From positions 186,001 through 250,000 of the forward strand of contig CBDIHH010000007.1 of the NCBI GenBank assembly GCA_965279095.1: a DNA stretch of 64,000 nucleotides, written 5' to 3'. The DNA comes from CBDIHH01 sp965279095 (GTDB taxonomy: Bacteria > Pseudomonadota > Alphaproteobacteria > Caulobacterales > Caulobacteraceae). The notes under the pieces are model-generated. The model saw nothing but the letters and a program-made list of their open reading frames with translations. It was not told where the DNA came from and did not search any database. Shown in pieces: positions 16,719 to 24,855 of the stretch (its first letter is position 1; every line of letters begins with the position of its first letter). Made by a program: the position numbers and the translations under genes.

Positions 16719-18617
16719 ATGACCCTCGCCGCCGCCGCGCCCACGACCCGAGGACGGTTCCTCGGCCTCGCCGTCGGCTCCGCGGGGGTGGTCTATGGCG
16801 ACATCGGCACCAGCCCCCTCTACGCCTTCAAGGAATCGATCGGCCATCTGCGAGGACCGGCGGGGCAGCTGGCCGCGGCGGATGTCATCGGCGTGGTGTC
16901 GCTGATGTTCTGGACGCTGATGATCATCGTCACGATCAAATACGTCCTCATCACCCTGCGCTTCGACAACAAGGGCGAGGGCGGCACCCTGTCACTGATG
17001 GCCCTGGTGCAGCGGGCCGGAGGACGCGGCGCCGGGCTGATCACGCTGGTGGGCATGCTCGGCGCCGGCCTGTTCTTCGGCGACGCCATGCTGACCCCGG
17101 CGATCTCGGTGCTGTCGGCGGTGGAGGGGCTGGAGGTCATCGACGGCCTGAACGGGCGCCTCGACGGAATCATCGTCCCGGCGGCGCTGGCGATCCTGGT
17201 CGGCCTGTTCATGGTCCAGCGACGGGGGACCGGCGGGATCGGCCGGTGGTTCGGGCCGATCTGCCTCGTCTGGTTCGCCGTCCTGGCGATCCTGGGCCTC
17301 ATGCACATCGGCCAGCAGCCGGCCATCCTGGCGGCGTTCAACCCGCTGGCCGGCGCCGCCCTGCTGGCCGCACACCCCAAGCTCGCGGCCGTGATCCTGG
17401 GCTCGGTGTTCCTGACGGTGACGGGCGCCGAAGCGCTCTACGCCGACATGGGCCACTTCGGCCGCAAGCCGATCCAGGTCGCCTGGCTGGCCCTCGTCTT
17501 CCCCTGCCTGACCCTGAACTACCTCGGCCAGGGGGCCCTGGTGCTCGGCGATCCGGCGGCCGCCGCCAGCCCCTTCTTCCTGATGGCCCCGACATGGTTC
17601 CAGGCGCCCCTGGTGATCCTGGCCACGGTGGCCACGGTGATCGCCAGCCAGGCGGTGATCTCCGGCGCCTTCTCCATGGCCCAGCAGGCGATCCAGCTGG
17701 GCCTGCTGCCGCGCATGAGCCTGGTGGCGACGTCGGAGGACCACGCCGGGCAGATCTACGCGCCGCAGATCAACTGGATCCTGCTGGCCGGGGTAGCCGC
17801 CCTGGTCCTGGGCTTCCGCTCGTCCAGCAGCCTCGCCTCGGCCTATGGGATCTCGGTGGTGGGGGCGATGATCACCTCGTCGGTGCTGGCGGCGGTGGCC
17901 ATCCACCGCCTGTATCGGCGGCCGATCTGGATGGCCGTGGCCCTGTTCTCGCCGTTCCTGGCGGTGGAGGCGGTGTTCCTGGGCGCCAACCTCACCAAGG
18001 TCGCCCATGGCGGCTACATCCCCCTGCTGATCGCCGGCGGCCTGATCTTCGTCATGCTGACCTGGGTGCGGGGCGCCGCGGCCCTGAAGGCGTCCGAGCA
18101 GCGGGACCTGTCGCTGAACGACCTGCTCGCGATGCTCGCCCACCGGCCGCCCATGCGGGCCAAGGGCACGGCGGTGTTCCTCACCGCCGAACCGGACGCG
18201 GCGCCGGTGGCCCTGCTGCACAACCTCAAGCACAACCAGGTCCTGCACGAGCAGGTGGTCTTGTTGACGGTCAGCTTCGTGTCTAGGCCCCGGGTCGCCG
18301 ACAGCGAGCGGGTCAGCCTCGTCGACCTGGCGCCAGGGGTGCGCCGCCTGACCCTGACCTACGGCTTCATGGAGCGGCCGAACGTCTCGCGCGGCCTGGC
18401 CCTGGCCCGGGCCGCCGGCCTGAAGTTCGACATCATGAAGACGTCCTTCTTCCTCAGCCGGCGCACCCTCGTCCCCGGCCATGCCCGGGGCCTGGCCCGC
18501 CTGCAGGACGGCCTGTTCCAGTTCCTGATGCGAAACTCGGTGCGGGCGGCCGACTTCTTCCAGATCCCGCCGTCGCGCGTGGTGGAACTGGGCGCCCAGG
18601 TGGCGCTGCACAGTTAG
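16719..18617 (+). CDS. kup: Kup potassium transporter
   Basis: A 632-aa KUP/HAK-family K+ uptake permease with about 12 transmembrane helices. The diagnostic GVVYGDIGTSPLYAF lies near the N-terminus, and GEGGTLSLMAL, GDAMLTPAISVLSAVEGL and TGAEALYADMGHFG follow. A cytoplasmic C-terminal domain contains TYGFMERPNV. The ATG at 16719 gives the usual short cytoplasmic N-terminus. Its divergent position next to the KdpD/KdpE-like pair suggests potassium-responsive control from the shared intergenic region. Confidence 0.96.
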   Translation: MTLAAAAPTTRGRFLGLAVGSAGVVYGDIGTSPLYAFKESIGHLRGPAGQLAAADVIGVVSLMFWTLMIIVTIKYVLITLRFDNKGEGGTLSLMALVQRAGGRGAGLITLVGMLGAGLFFGDAMLTPAISVLSAVEGLEVIDGLNGRLDGIIVPAALAILVGLFMVQRRGTGGIGRWFGPICLVWFAVLAILGLMHIGQQPAILAAFNPLAGAALLAAHPKLAAVILGSVFLTVTGAEALYADMGHFGRKPIQVAWLALVFPCLTLNYLGQGALVLGDPAAAASPFFLMAPTWFQAPLVILATVATVIASQAVISGAFSMAQQAIQLGLLPRMSLVATSEDHAGQIYAPQINWILLAGVAALVLGFRSSSSLASAYGISVVGAMITSSVLAAVAIHRLYRRPIWMAVALFSPFLAVEAVFLGANLTKVAHGGYIPLLIAGGLIFVMLTWVRGAAALKASEQRDLSLNDLLAMLAHRPPMRAKGTAVFLTAEPDAAPVALLHNLKHNQVLHEQVVLLTVSFVSRPRVADSERVSLVDLAPGVRRLTLTYGFMERPNVSRGLALARAAGLKFDIMKTSFFLSRRTLVPGHARGLARLQDGLFQFLMRNSVRAADFFQIPPSRVVELGAQVALHS

Positions 18618-18678
18618 ATCAGGTTGTCTTTAGTGGGGTTGAGCGAGTTGGTTTAAAACAAACCGCTCCAAATAAGGC

Positions 18679-19112
18679 CGTCATCCTGGGGCTCGATCTT
18701 GCGAGACCCCAGGACCCAGCAGCGAAGACCTCACCGTGCGGCGCGTTGAGCGTGGAGCTGCTGGGTCCTGGATGAGTCCGCGGAGCCTGCCCTCGGGTCG
18801 GCCTCCGGCCGAACCCGGGGGCGGCTCTCCAGGATGACGGCCGAGGTTTGGGCTGCGTTCGGAAAGGGCCGTCGATCGCGTGGTGGAAGTGTGGTTCGGG
18901 CGGCGGCTGGGCCCCGGCCGCGCCTGCGGCGCGCCGCGGAGCGGGGGCCTTGCGGGCCCGCCTTGACGCGGTCGCCTGGTCCGAACCGATGCTCCGCCAT
19001 GCGAACGATGGCGGGGTGTGCGTTGGGGGGGCGTGCTTCCCCCCGTGTGGTCGTCATCCTCGGGCGCCCTCCTGCGCGAACAGCACGCCCTGCCAGAACT
19101 GACTTGATGACG
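18679..19112. repeat. Composite repeat: type B followed by long type B' palindrome
   Basis: The segment 18679-18839 is a type B unit (CGTCATCCTGGGG...CTCCAGGATGACG) enlarged by an extra GGGTCGGCCTCCGGCCGAACCC hairpin. It continues into a second unit (18841-19112) with CCGTCGATCGCGTGGTGGAA mirrored by a CCGAACCGATGCTCCGCCAT-type arm and ending CTTGATGACGG. The same composite recurs at 38471-38902 and, in part, at 51581-52041. The 577-bp gap between kup and gluQ holds no gene I can support. Confidence 0.9.
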
Positions 19113-19194
19113 GCAGTTGAGAGGGCGTTGCTCATAGCATCCAGGCCACGACGAGCGGGGTGGGTTTATCGATCCTGTCGGAAGAAAACACGCT

Positions 19195-20073
19195 CTAGCC
19201 GGCGAAACCGAGCTCGGCCCTCAGGGCCTCGGCGCTCAGGCCGCCGGCGCGAAGCTCCGCCAGGGTCTCGGCGCGGTCGCGCTTGGCGAAGCGGCGGCCC
19301 GATGCATCCAGCAGCAGCGGGTGGTGGCGGTAGACCGGGGTGGGCAGGCCGAGCAGGGCCTGCAGGAGGCGCTGGGTGTGGGTCGCCTCGAACAGGTCAC
19401 GTCCGCGGATCACGTGGGTCACCCCCTGCAGGGCGTCATCGACCACCACCGCCAGATGGTAGGCCACCCCCAGGTCCTTGCGACCCAGCACCACGTCGCC
19501 GCCGAGCCTCGGGTCGGCCGCGATGGGGCCCGTCTCGCCGTTGGGCCCCTGTCCCTCCTCCATGAAGCCGAGGTGGCCGAAGCCGCCTAGCGCCGCCTCG
19601 GCGGCGGCGAGGGACAGTCGCCAGGCGAAGGGCGCGCCGGCCGCCAGCCGCGCGGCCTCGTCGCCGGCCTCCAGCGGGCCGCCGCGAAAGGCGTCCTGCG
19701 GGCCGTGGGGTGCGTGGCCGATGCCTTCCATCACCTGGGCCCGGGTCTTGAAGCAGCGATAGAGCAGCCCCGCCGCGCCCAGCCGGTCCAGGGCGACGGC
19801 GTAGTCGGCGCGATGCTCGGACTGGCGGCGCACGGGTTGCTCCCAGTCCAGGCCCAGCCAGCGCAGGTCCTCGAGGATGCCGGCCTCGAAGGCAGGCCGG
19901 CACCGGCCGGTGTCGATGTCCTCGACGCGCAGCAGGAACCGGCCCCCTGCGTCCCGGGCGGCGGTATGGGCGGTCAGGGCGCTGAAGGCGTGGCCCCGAT
20001 GCAGGGCCCCGGTCGGCGAGGGGGCGAAGCGGGTGACGAAGGCCCCGGCCGCGCCGGACTCGGGGGGGCTCAT
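19195..20073 (-). CDS. gluQ: Glutamyl-Q tRNA(Asp) synthetase
   Basis: A 292-aa truncated glutamyl-tRNA synthetase paralogue lacking an anticodon-binding domain, which glutamylates queuosine-34 of tRNA-Asp. It has the class I signature in RFAPSPTGALHRGHAF, the LLRVEDIDTGRCRP block and a KMSKS-like RFAKRDRAETL. The zinc-cysteine cluster of E. coli GluQ-RS is largely missing (only YRCFKTR is seen), which is common in alphaproteobacterial members. The ATG at 20073 (MSPPESG) is preferred over an upstream in-frame start at 20115. Confidence 0.93.
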   Translation of the reverse strand: MSPPESGAAGAFVTRFAPSPTGALHRGHAFSALTAHTAARDAGGRFLLRVEDIDTGRCRPAFEAGILEDLRWLGLDWEQPVRRQSEHRADYAVALDRLGAAGLLYRCFKTRAQVMEGIGHAPHGPQDAFRGGPLEAGDEAARLAAGAPFAWRLSLAAAEAALGGFGHLGFMEEGQGPNGETGPIAADPRLGGDVVLGRKDLGVAYHLAVVVDDALQGVTHVIRGRDLFEATHTQRLLQALLGLPTPVYRHHPLLLDASGRRFAKRDRAETLAELRAGGLSAEALRAELGFAG

Positions 20074-20302
20074 GCGTTGATTCCGGCAGATAGAGGCCTC
20101 ATGGGTGGGCAGCATAGGCGGCGCGCCCTGCCCTGTCTCGGGCCTGCGCGGCCGTCATGGAGGCGTCGCGAAAAATCGCCTATGGTCGGGCGGGATCGGG
20201 ACTGGCAGTCTCGATTCTCCGGCGGCTCTGCATAGAGGAGTATCGTCTTCAGGTTCCACGCGTCCGTCCCACCGTCGTCAGCGACCGCCAGGGAGGCTGA
20301 CG

Positions 20303-20863
20303 ATGCAGGTGCTTGATCGCCCGCCGTCCGGCTGGCCCGCCCTCGTCCTGAACGCCGACTTCAGGCCGCTGTCCTACTACCCCCTGTCCCTATGGCCGTG
20401 GCAGGAGGTGATCAAGGCGGTCTTCCTCGATCGGGTGGACGTGGTCTCCACCTACGATCAGATGGTGCACTCGCCGTCCTTCGAGATGCGCCTGCCGTCG
20501 GTGGTGTCGCTGAAGCACTATGTGCAGCAGGATCGGCCGCCGGCCTTCACGCGGTTCAACCTGTTCCTGCGCGACGCCTTCGCCTGCCAGTATTGCGGCG
20601 CGGGCGACGACCTCACCTTCGACCATGTGATCCCGCGCTCGCGCGGCGGCCGCACCACCTGGGAAAACATCGTCACGGCCTGCGCCCCCTGCAACCTGCA
20701 CAAGGGCGGGCGCACCCCCCGCGAGGCGTCGATGACGCCGAGGCGCGCCCCGGCGCGGCCGAGCATGCACCAGCTGCAGGACAACGGCCGCCGATTCCCG
20801 CCCAACCACCTGCACGCCAGCTGGCTGGACTACCTCTACTGGGACATCGAGCTCGAGGCCTAG
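20303..20863 (+). CDS. HNH endonuclease family protein
   Basis: A 186-aa protein with a C-terminal HNH domain: zinc pair CQYCG, then FDHVIPRSRGG, the asparagine in TTWENIV, and CAPCNLHKGG. The first half (VLNADFRPLSYYPLSLWPWQ) is the conserved N-terminus of a widespread stand-alone alphaproteobacterial HNH protein, so a housekeeping or repair role is more likely than restriction. The ATG at 20303 has GGAGG about 10 nt upstream (AGGGAGGCTGACG). Substrate is unknown. Confidence 0.9.
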   Translation: MQVLDRPPSGWPALVLNADFRPLSYYPLSLWPWQEVIKAVFLDRVDVVSTYDQMVHSPSFEMRLPSVVSLKHYVQQDRPPAFTRFNLFLRDAFACQYCGAGDDLTFDHVIPRSRGGRTTWENIVTACAPCNLHKGGRTPREASMTPRRAPARPSMHQLQDNGRRFPPNHLHASWLDYLYWDIELEA

Positions 20864-20864
20864 G

Positions 20865-21173
20865 TCAGTGGGTGACCACGCCGGGGAGAGGGCCCGGCGC
20901 CGGCTCATCGGCGTCCTCGCGCCGGTCGAAGCTGCGCGGCTCAGGCCGAGCCGCCAGCCGCGCGGGCTGGACGGGGGGCAGTTCCTGAACCTTGGCGGCG
21001 AAGAGCCTGGCCAGTTCACGCAAGGTGCGGTGGGACATCACCAGCCGCGCGCACTCGACGGTCTGGATCCGACCATCCTGGATCGCTCCCGCCGGGGAAT
21101 GGATCGAGACCAGAGCCGCATCCGGAGATATGGCGACGTCAGCGCCGCTGACGAAGGTTATGGGAACGTTCAT
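20865..21173 (-). CDS. Hypothetical protein, 102 aa
   Basis: A 102-aa protein starting MNVPITFVSGADVAISPDAA, with a predicted mixed alpha/beta N-terminus (SIHSPAGAIQDGRIQTVECA), a helix (HRTLRELARLFAAKVQEL) and a disordered proline/acidic tail. I recognise no family. It ends 2 bp after the convergent HNH gene. The ATG at 21173 has an AGGA sequence about 7 nt upstream; an in-frame start at 21287 is possible but extends through AT-richer sequence with less typical codons. Confidence 0.6.
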   Translation of the reverse strand: MNVPITFVSGADVAISPDAALVSIHSPAGAIQDGRIQTVECARLVMSHRTLRELARLFAAKVQELPPVQPARLAARPEPRSFDRREDADEPAPGPLPGVVTH

Positions 21174-21541
21174 GAGTGAGTCCTGCGCGTCAAAAAGCCC
21201 CAACCCCGTAAGCATCCAATGCGGCGGCTTAACATTTGGTTGCGCGAAAACTCCAGCTTGACCATGACGACTGCTTAGATCAGCCACGCAACAGCAACGC
21301 TTTGGCGGCGCGCCGCCGTTCGATTGAACGCTTATTTGATCTAGGCTTCAGCCTATTGCCAAACGCAGATCGGGCCGATCGCGGCCAGATTAAGGCCCCC
21401 ACGTGTCCCGCACGTCTTAGAAACGACTCGATTCCTCACCCAAATACTCACGTCACAGATCCTAGCGCCTGCTGGTCGCAGGTAAATCTACCTAGGGAAC
21501 ACGAACATATACACTGGCGTTTATTGAGCGAGGAGCTTGAT
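21174..21541. other. Intergenic region, AT-richer than surroundings, no gene seen
   Basis: This stretch of roughly 370 bp has noticeably lower GC than its neighbours and no ORF with convincing codon use. It must contain the promoters for the leftward 102-aa gene and for the rightward small membrane protein/sugar transferase pair. A good ribosome binding site (GAGGAGC) appears at its right end, at about 21529-21535. Confidence 0.5.
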
Positions 21542-21697
21542 ATGACAGTCATATTCCACAGCGAAGCTTACACAGGTCGGACTGACAACGGCCTTCGACA
21601 GGCGCATAAACGAACGAAGGCTTTGAATTGGCGACTGCTGATCATGATCGCGGCGAACACGGCGGTTTGGGGCGGCCTTATCGCCCTTGTCACCTGA
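21542..21697 (+). CDS. Small membrane protein, 51 aa
   Basis: A short reading frame with an excellent ribosome binding site (GAGGAGC six nucleotides before the ATG). The product has a basic N-terminal half (AHKRTKALNWR) and one C-terminal transmembrane helix (LLIMIAANTAVWGGLIALV). It precedes the ExoY-like sugar transferase by 84 bp on the same strand and may be cotranscribed. No family is recognised; a role as a small accessory or regulator of the transferase is speculation. Confidence 0.65.
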   Translation: MTVIFHSEAYTGRTDNGLRQAHKRTKALNWRLLIMIAANTAVWGGLIALVT

Positions 21698-21781
21698 CGC
21701 TGGCAGGGTGGCCTCTTTCTCGCTCTGTGCCGCTACGTGAGCGATTTCGAGTGCCAATTCGGCACGGCAAAGGGGGCCTAG

Positions 21782-22429
21782 GTGACTGTGGCTGATTGTC
21801 AGACCGGCGAACAGGCGCGCCGTTGGGAGGGCTGCCGCGCCCTGGACCTGTTGGTGGCGATTCCCGCCCTGGTGTTCTTCCTGCCCCTGCTGGCGGTGAT
21901 GGCGATCGCCATCAAGCTCCAGGATGGCGGCCCCGTCTTCTACCGACAGCAGCGGCTCGGCCTTGGCGGCGGCCGCTTCTACTGCATCAAGTTCCGGTCC
22001 ATGGCCGTGGACTCTCAGGCCCGCCTGGCTGCCCTGCTGGAACAGTCGCCTCAGGCGCGCGCCGAATGGGCGGCGACCCACAAGCTGAAGGATGATCCGC
22101 GCGTGACCCGCGTCGGCGCCTTCCTGCGCAAGTCGAGCCTCGACGAGCTGCCGCAACTGCTGAACGTGATCCGCGGGGAGATGAGTCTGGTCGGTCCGCG
22201 GCCGATCGTGGAGGCGGAGGTGGCCTACTATGGCGACTCCTGGCCCCTCTACTGCGCCGTCCTGCCGGGGATCACCGGCCTGTGGCAAATCAGCGGGCGC
22301 AACGACACGACGTATGAAGAGCGGGTCGGGCTGGACGCCCAGTACGCGCGCTCCAAGAGCGTGGCGCTGAATCTCAAGATCCTGGTCAAGACCATTCCCG
22401 CGGTCCTGCTTCAGCGGGGCGCCTACTAG
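21782..22429 (+). CDS. ExoY/WcaJ-type undecaprenyl-phosphate sugar transferase
   Basis: A 215-aa monotopic phosphoglycosyl transferase that starts an exopolysaccharide or holdfast-like glycan by moving a sugar phosphate to undecaprenyl phosphate. It has one N-terminal re-entrant helix (LDLLVAIPALVFFLPLLAVM), FYCIKFRSM, the catalytic DDPRVTRVGAFLRKSSLDE region and MSLVGPRP, ending with a basic amphipathic segment. The short ExoY form lacks the extra helices of long WcaJ proteins. It starts with GTG at 21782. No other polysaccharide genes are nearby, so its pathway is unclear. Confidence 0.92.
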   Translation: MTVADCQTGEQARRWEGCRALDLLVAIPALVFFLPLLAVMAIAIKLQDGGPVFYRQQRLGLGGGRFYCIKFRSMAVDSQARLAALLEQSPQARAEWAATHKLKDDPRVTRVGAFLRKSSLDELPQLLNVIRGEMSLVGPRPIVEAEVAYYGDSWPLYCAVLPGITGLWQISGRNDTTYEERVGLDAQYARSKSVALNLKILVKTIPAVLLQRGAY

Positions 22430-22437
22430 GCGCTGGG

Positions 22438-22554
22438 TCAGCGCGCGAGGCGCTCAAGGTAGCCAAGAAAACTCAGAAGATCGAGCCAGAGGAAGCCGGC
22501 GACCGCCAGGCAAAGGGCTCGTTCCCACCGAATACCAGAGAGCACTGCTCCCAT
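22438..22554 (-). CDS. Tiny membrane protein, 38 aa
   Basis: A very short frame supported by a strong ribosome binding site (GGAGGA, five to six nucleotides before the ATG at 22554). The product is one hydrophobic helix (ALCLAVAGFLWLDLLSFLGY) with a charged N-terminus and the tail LERLAR. It converges on the sugar transferase gene, ending 8 bp beyond it. The function is unknown. Both the RBS and the membrane-helix composition argue against a random frame. Confidence 0.5.
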   Translation of the reverse strand: MGAVLSGIRWERALCLAVAGFLWLDLLSFLGYLERLAR

Positions 22555-22697
22555 CCGATTCCTCCGTTGACGGCTCTGTGGCCGCGCTGACAGACGATAA
22601 CGCCTACAATGGGCGAGGAGATAGGGCAAAAGGCCGCATTGTTCAGGCGGCGTTCATTAAGGGCGCGTGGCCTTGGAAAGCAGGGGGCTGATCGGCT

Positions 22698-22903
22698 ATG
22701 GTGATCCGGATGCCAAAGCCACCTGCGCTGCCCACCATCATCGATGGGGACTACCGCCTTGTCCGGTCGCGCGCGGCCAAGACAACGAGAGCCCCGGCTG
22801 GACGGGTTTCCTCGGAACCCTGGCGCCCGCCACCGCGATCAGCGCCTTCATGGCGGTGGCCTTCCTGACCGCCCTGCTCGCCTTCGCCCTTTTCGGCCGC
22901 TGA
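22698..22903 (+). pseudogene. Small membrane protein with one frameshift
   Basis: From the ATG at 22698 or 22710 the frame reads MPKPPALPTIIDGDYRLVRS. At the GCGCGCGG run near 22774 the sensible frame shifts to continue RGQDNESPGWTGFLG, then a transmembrane helix (AISAFMAVAFLTALLAFALF) and a stop at 22903. Joined, this gives a plausible protein of about 65 aa with a C-terminal anchor. The break is a single indel in a repetitive GC run, so it may be a sequencing artefact. Confidence 0.5.
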
Positions 22904-23137
22904 CGTCATGGGATAGGCGCCTGGCCGCGGCGTGGCGCCCCGCGCCCGCCCGCGACAACAGACCACTGCCGTAACCCGGTTACTTTTGCGCTAGCTGTAT
23001 AATTCTCCTTTCGCTCCAGGCACGCAGGTCCCGGCGGCGACACCCACGACTCCCGGGGGGCCCTTGGCCGACGACCAAAACATCGCGCCCGCGCGCGCGC
23101 CGTCACCCGGCTGACCCTGGCGTATTTCCTACAGTGG

Positions 23138-23532
23138 GTGACGACCATCAACCGAGCGTTCAAGGGCGATCTGCTGATGGGGATCGTGTTCATCGCGATC
23201 ATTCACGCCAACGTTTCCTGGTTGAACGAGGACCGGCAACTGGCGACCACCTTCGGGGGCGCCGACAAGACCCCCGCCCGACACCCTGCGCCGACCGGTC
23301 AGCGCCCGGGCCCTGGCCACCGCCCTGGGTCTGCCCCCGGGAAACCGTCCGCCGCCAGGTGGAGAAGCTCGTCGCCGCCGGCTGGTGCGTGAAGGACGGC
23401 CGCCAGCGTCTGATGGCGCCCAGTTCGGTGCTGTCAGGCCCCCTGATGACCAAGCTGAGCGTGCGCGCCTACGGCAGCTTCGCCGACCTGATCGCGACCA
23501 TGCGCCGGATGGATCTTCTTCCCGGCGACTAG
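23138..23532 (+). pseudogene. Winged-helix regulator-like gene with frameshifts
   Basis: The frame from 23138 reads TTINRAFKGDLLMGIVFIA and onward to GGADKTP. Removing one extra C near 23272 (ACCCCCGCC) and another near 23337 (GCCCCCGGG) restores one protein, with DTLRRPVSARALATALGLPR, the recognition-helix-like ETVRRQVEKLVAAGWCV and a C-terminal MRRMDLLPGD. The sensible frame also continues upstream (VTRLTLAYFLQW) toward a possible start near 23064, across another break in a GCGCGC run. It looks like an intact small DNA-binding protein apart from the indels. The true start is uncertain. Confidence 0.6.
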
Positions 23533-23612
23533 CCGATGCCGCCGATCGGGGAACGGATGAGGCTCCGGCCCGCTTGAGAGGGATCAATCGCGCCGCCGAG
23601 GTCTGCCCGTCC

Positions 23613-24248
23613 ATGTTCAAGCTCGCTCCCCTGCCCTACGCCTACGACGCCCTGCAGCCGGTCATCGGCGCCCAGACCCTGCATCTGCACCACGACAAGC
23701 ATCACGCCGCCTATGTCGAGAAGGCCAATGCGCTGGCCGCCAGCGCGGGCCTGGAGGGGCGGACCCTGGAAGAGGTGGTGCGCGAGGCGGCCAAGGCGGG
23801 CCCGCCCGGCCTGTTCAACAACGCCGCCCAGGCGTGGAACCACGAGTTCTTCTGGCGGTCGATGAGCCCGCAGCGGACGTCGCCGGGCGCCGATCTGGCC
23901 ACCGCCATCGCCGCCACCTTCGGCGACCATTCCGCCTTGCGCGACGCCTTCGTCAAGGAGAGGGCGCCGAGCACTTCGCCTCAGGCTGGGTGTGGCTGGC
24001 GGCGCAGGACGGCGCTCTGAAGGTGATCTCGACCCACGACCGCCGACGACACCCTGACGCGGCCCGGGATCACGCCCCTGCTGGTGTGCGACCTGTGGGG
24101 AGCACGCCTACTACCTTGACCACCAGAACAACCGGAAGGGCTTCCTGGAGGCGTGGTTCGACGCCCTGCCCGACTGGGCGTTCGCGGACAGCCCAGTGGG
24201 CGGCGGCCAAGGCGGGCGGCGAGGGCGGCCTTCGCCTATCCCGCCTAG
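23613..24248 (+). pseudogene. sodB: Iron/manganese superoxide dismutase gene with about five frameshifts
   Basis: The start MFKLAPLPYAYDALQPVI and the motifs LHLHHDKHHAAYV and FNNAAQAWNHEFFW identify an Fe/Mn SOD. After LRDAFVKE the frame breaks, but all later family blocks remain when single extra bases are removed: GAEHFASGWVWLA, then LVCDLW, EHAYYLDHQNNR, FLEAWFDALPDW and a final FAYPA plus stop at 24248. Breaks lie near 23961 (+2), 24041, 24097, 24197 and 24231 (+1 each, mostly in G/C runs). The metal ligands are all still encoded. The intact coding signal argues for recent damage or sequencing error. Confidence 0.85.
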
Positions 24249-24270
24249 GGTCGACGTCCCGCCGCCGCGG

Positions 24271-24855
24271 TCAGATCTTCTCTGCGATGCGGATGGCCAC
24301 GCGGCAGCCGGCGCTGACCACCGCCGACAGCAGGCCGTATCCCGGCGCCTGCCGGGCCCCGGACTCCACAGCCTCGACCAGATGGCCAAGCTCGTCGTCG
24401 CGGTAGCCGGCGAGGGTCCGCGCCAGGTCCGGGTCGCGGGCCTGCAGCTCCGCGGCCTGGTCGGCGTAGTGCCCCTCGATGACGCTCTCCACCGCCTCGG
24501 TGCAGGCGTGGGCGGCGCTCTCGCCGAGCAGGGCGGTGCCGGCGCCCAGGGCGAAGGCCGCGGTGCGCCAAAGGGGCATGAGAAGGCTCGGCCGCACCCG
24601 GCGCTCGGCCAGTAGACGATCGAAGGCGGCCAGGTGTTCGCCCTCCTCGGCCTGCATCCGCCCGAAGCGCGCGGCCAGGTCCGGGCGCCCCTGGGCGAAG
24701 ACCGCCCGCTGGCCCCGGTAGATGTGCACCGCCGCCAGCTCTCCCGCGTGATCGACCCGCAGGATCTCGGCCAGCCGCGCCGCGACGCCCCCGGCGCCGG
24801 GGCGGGGCGGCACAGGGCCGGAGGGCGCGGGCGGGGCGGACGGAGGCCTAGGCAT
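24271..24855 (-). CDS. coq7: Demethoxyubiquinone hydroxylase Coq7
   Basis: A 194-aa di-iron monooxygenase for the penultimate hydroxylation in ubiquinone biosynthesis. The carboxylate-bridged iron ligands are visible as glutamate in DHAGELAAVHIYRGQ, ExxH in EEGEHLAAF, glutamate in EAVESVIEGHY and ExxH in DDELGHL. A proline-rich N-terminal extension of about 25 residues precedes the core. The gene starts within the last 8 bp of dsbB, so the two are probably cotranscribed. Confidence 0.94.
   Translation of the reverse strand: MPRPPSAPPAPSGPVPPRPGAGGVAARLAEILRVDHAGELAAVHIYRGQRAVFAQGRPDLAARFGRMQAEEGEHLAAFDRLLAERRVRPSLLMPLWRTAAFALGAGTALLGESAAHACTEAVESVIEGHYADQAAELQARDPDLARTLAGYRDDELGHLVEAVESGARQAPGYGLLSAVVSAGCRVAIRIAEKI

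Noticed and set aside
18679..19112. Short open frames within the repeat cluster
   Set aside because: The same frames appear in every copy of the repeat, change with its indels, and have no RBS or family resemblance.
22904..23063. TATAAT-like sequence at 22998-23003 as a promoter for the regulator gene
   Set aside because: There is no well-spaced -35 element, and the region is next to likely sequencing errors, so I did not list it.
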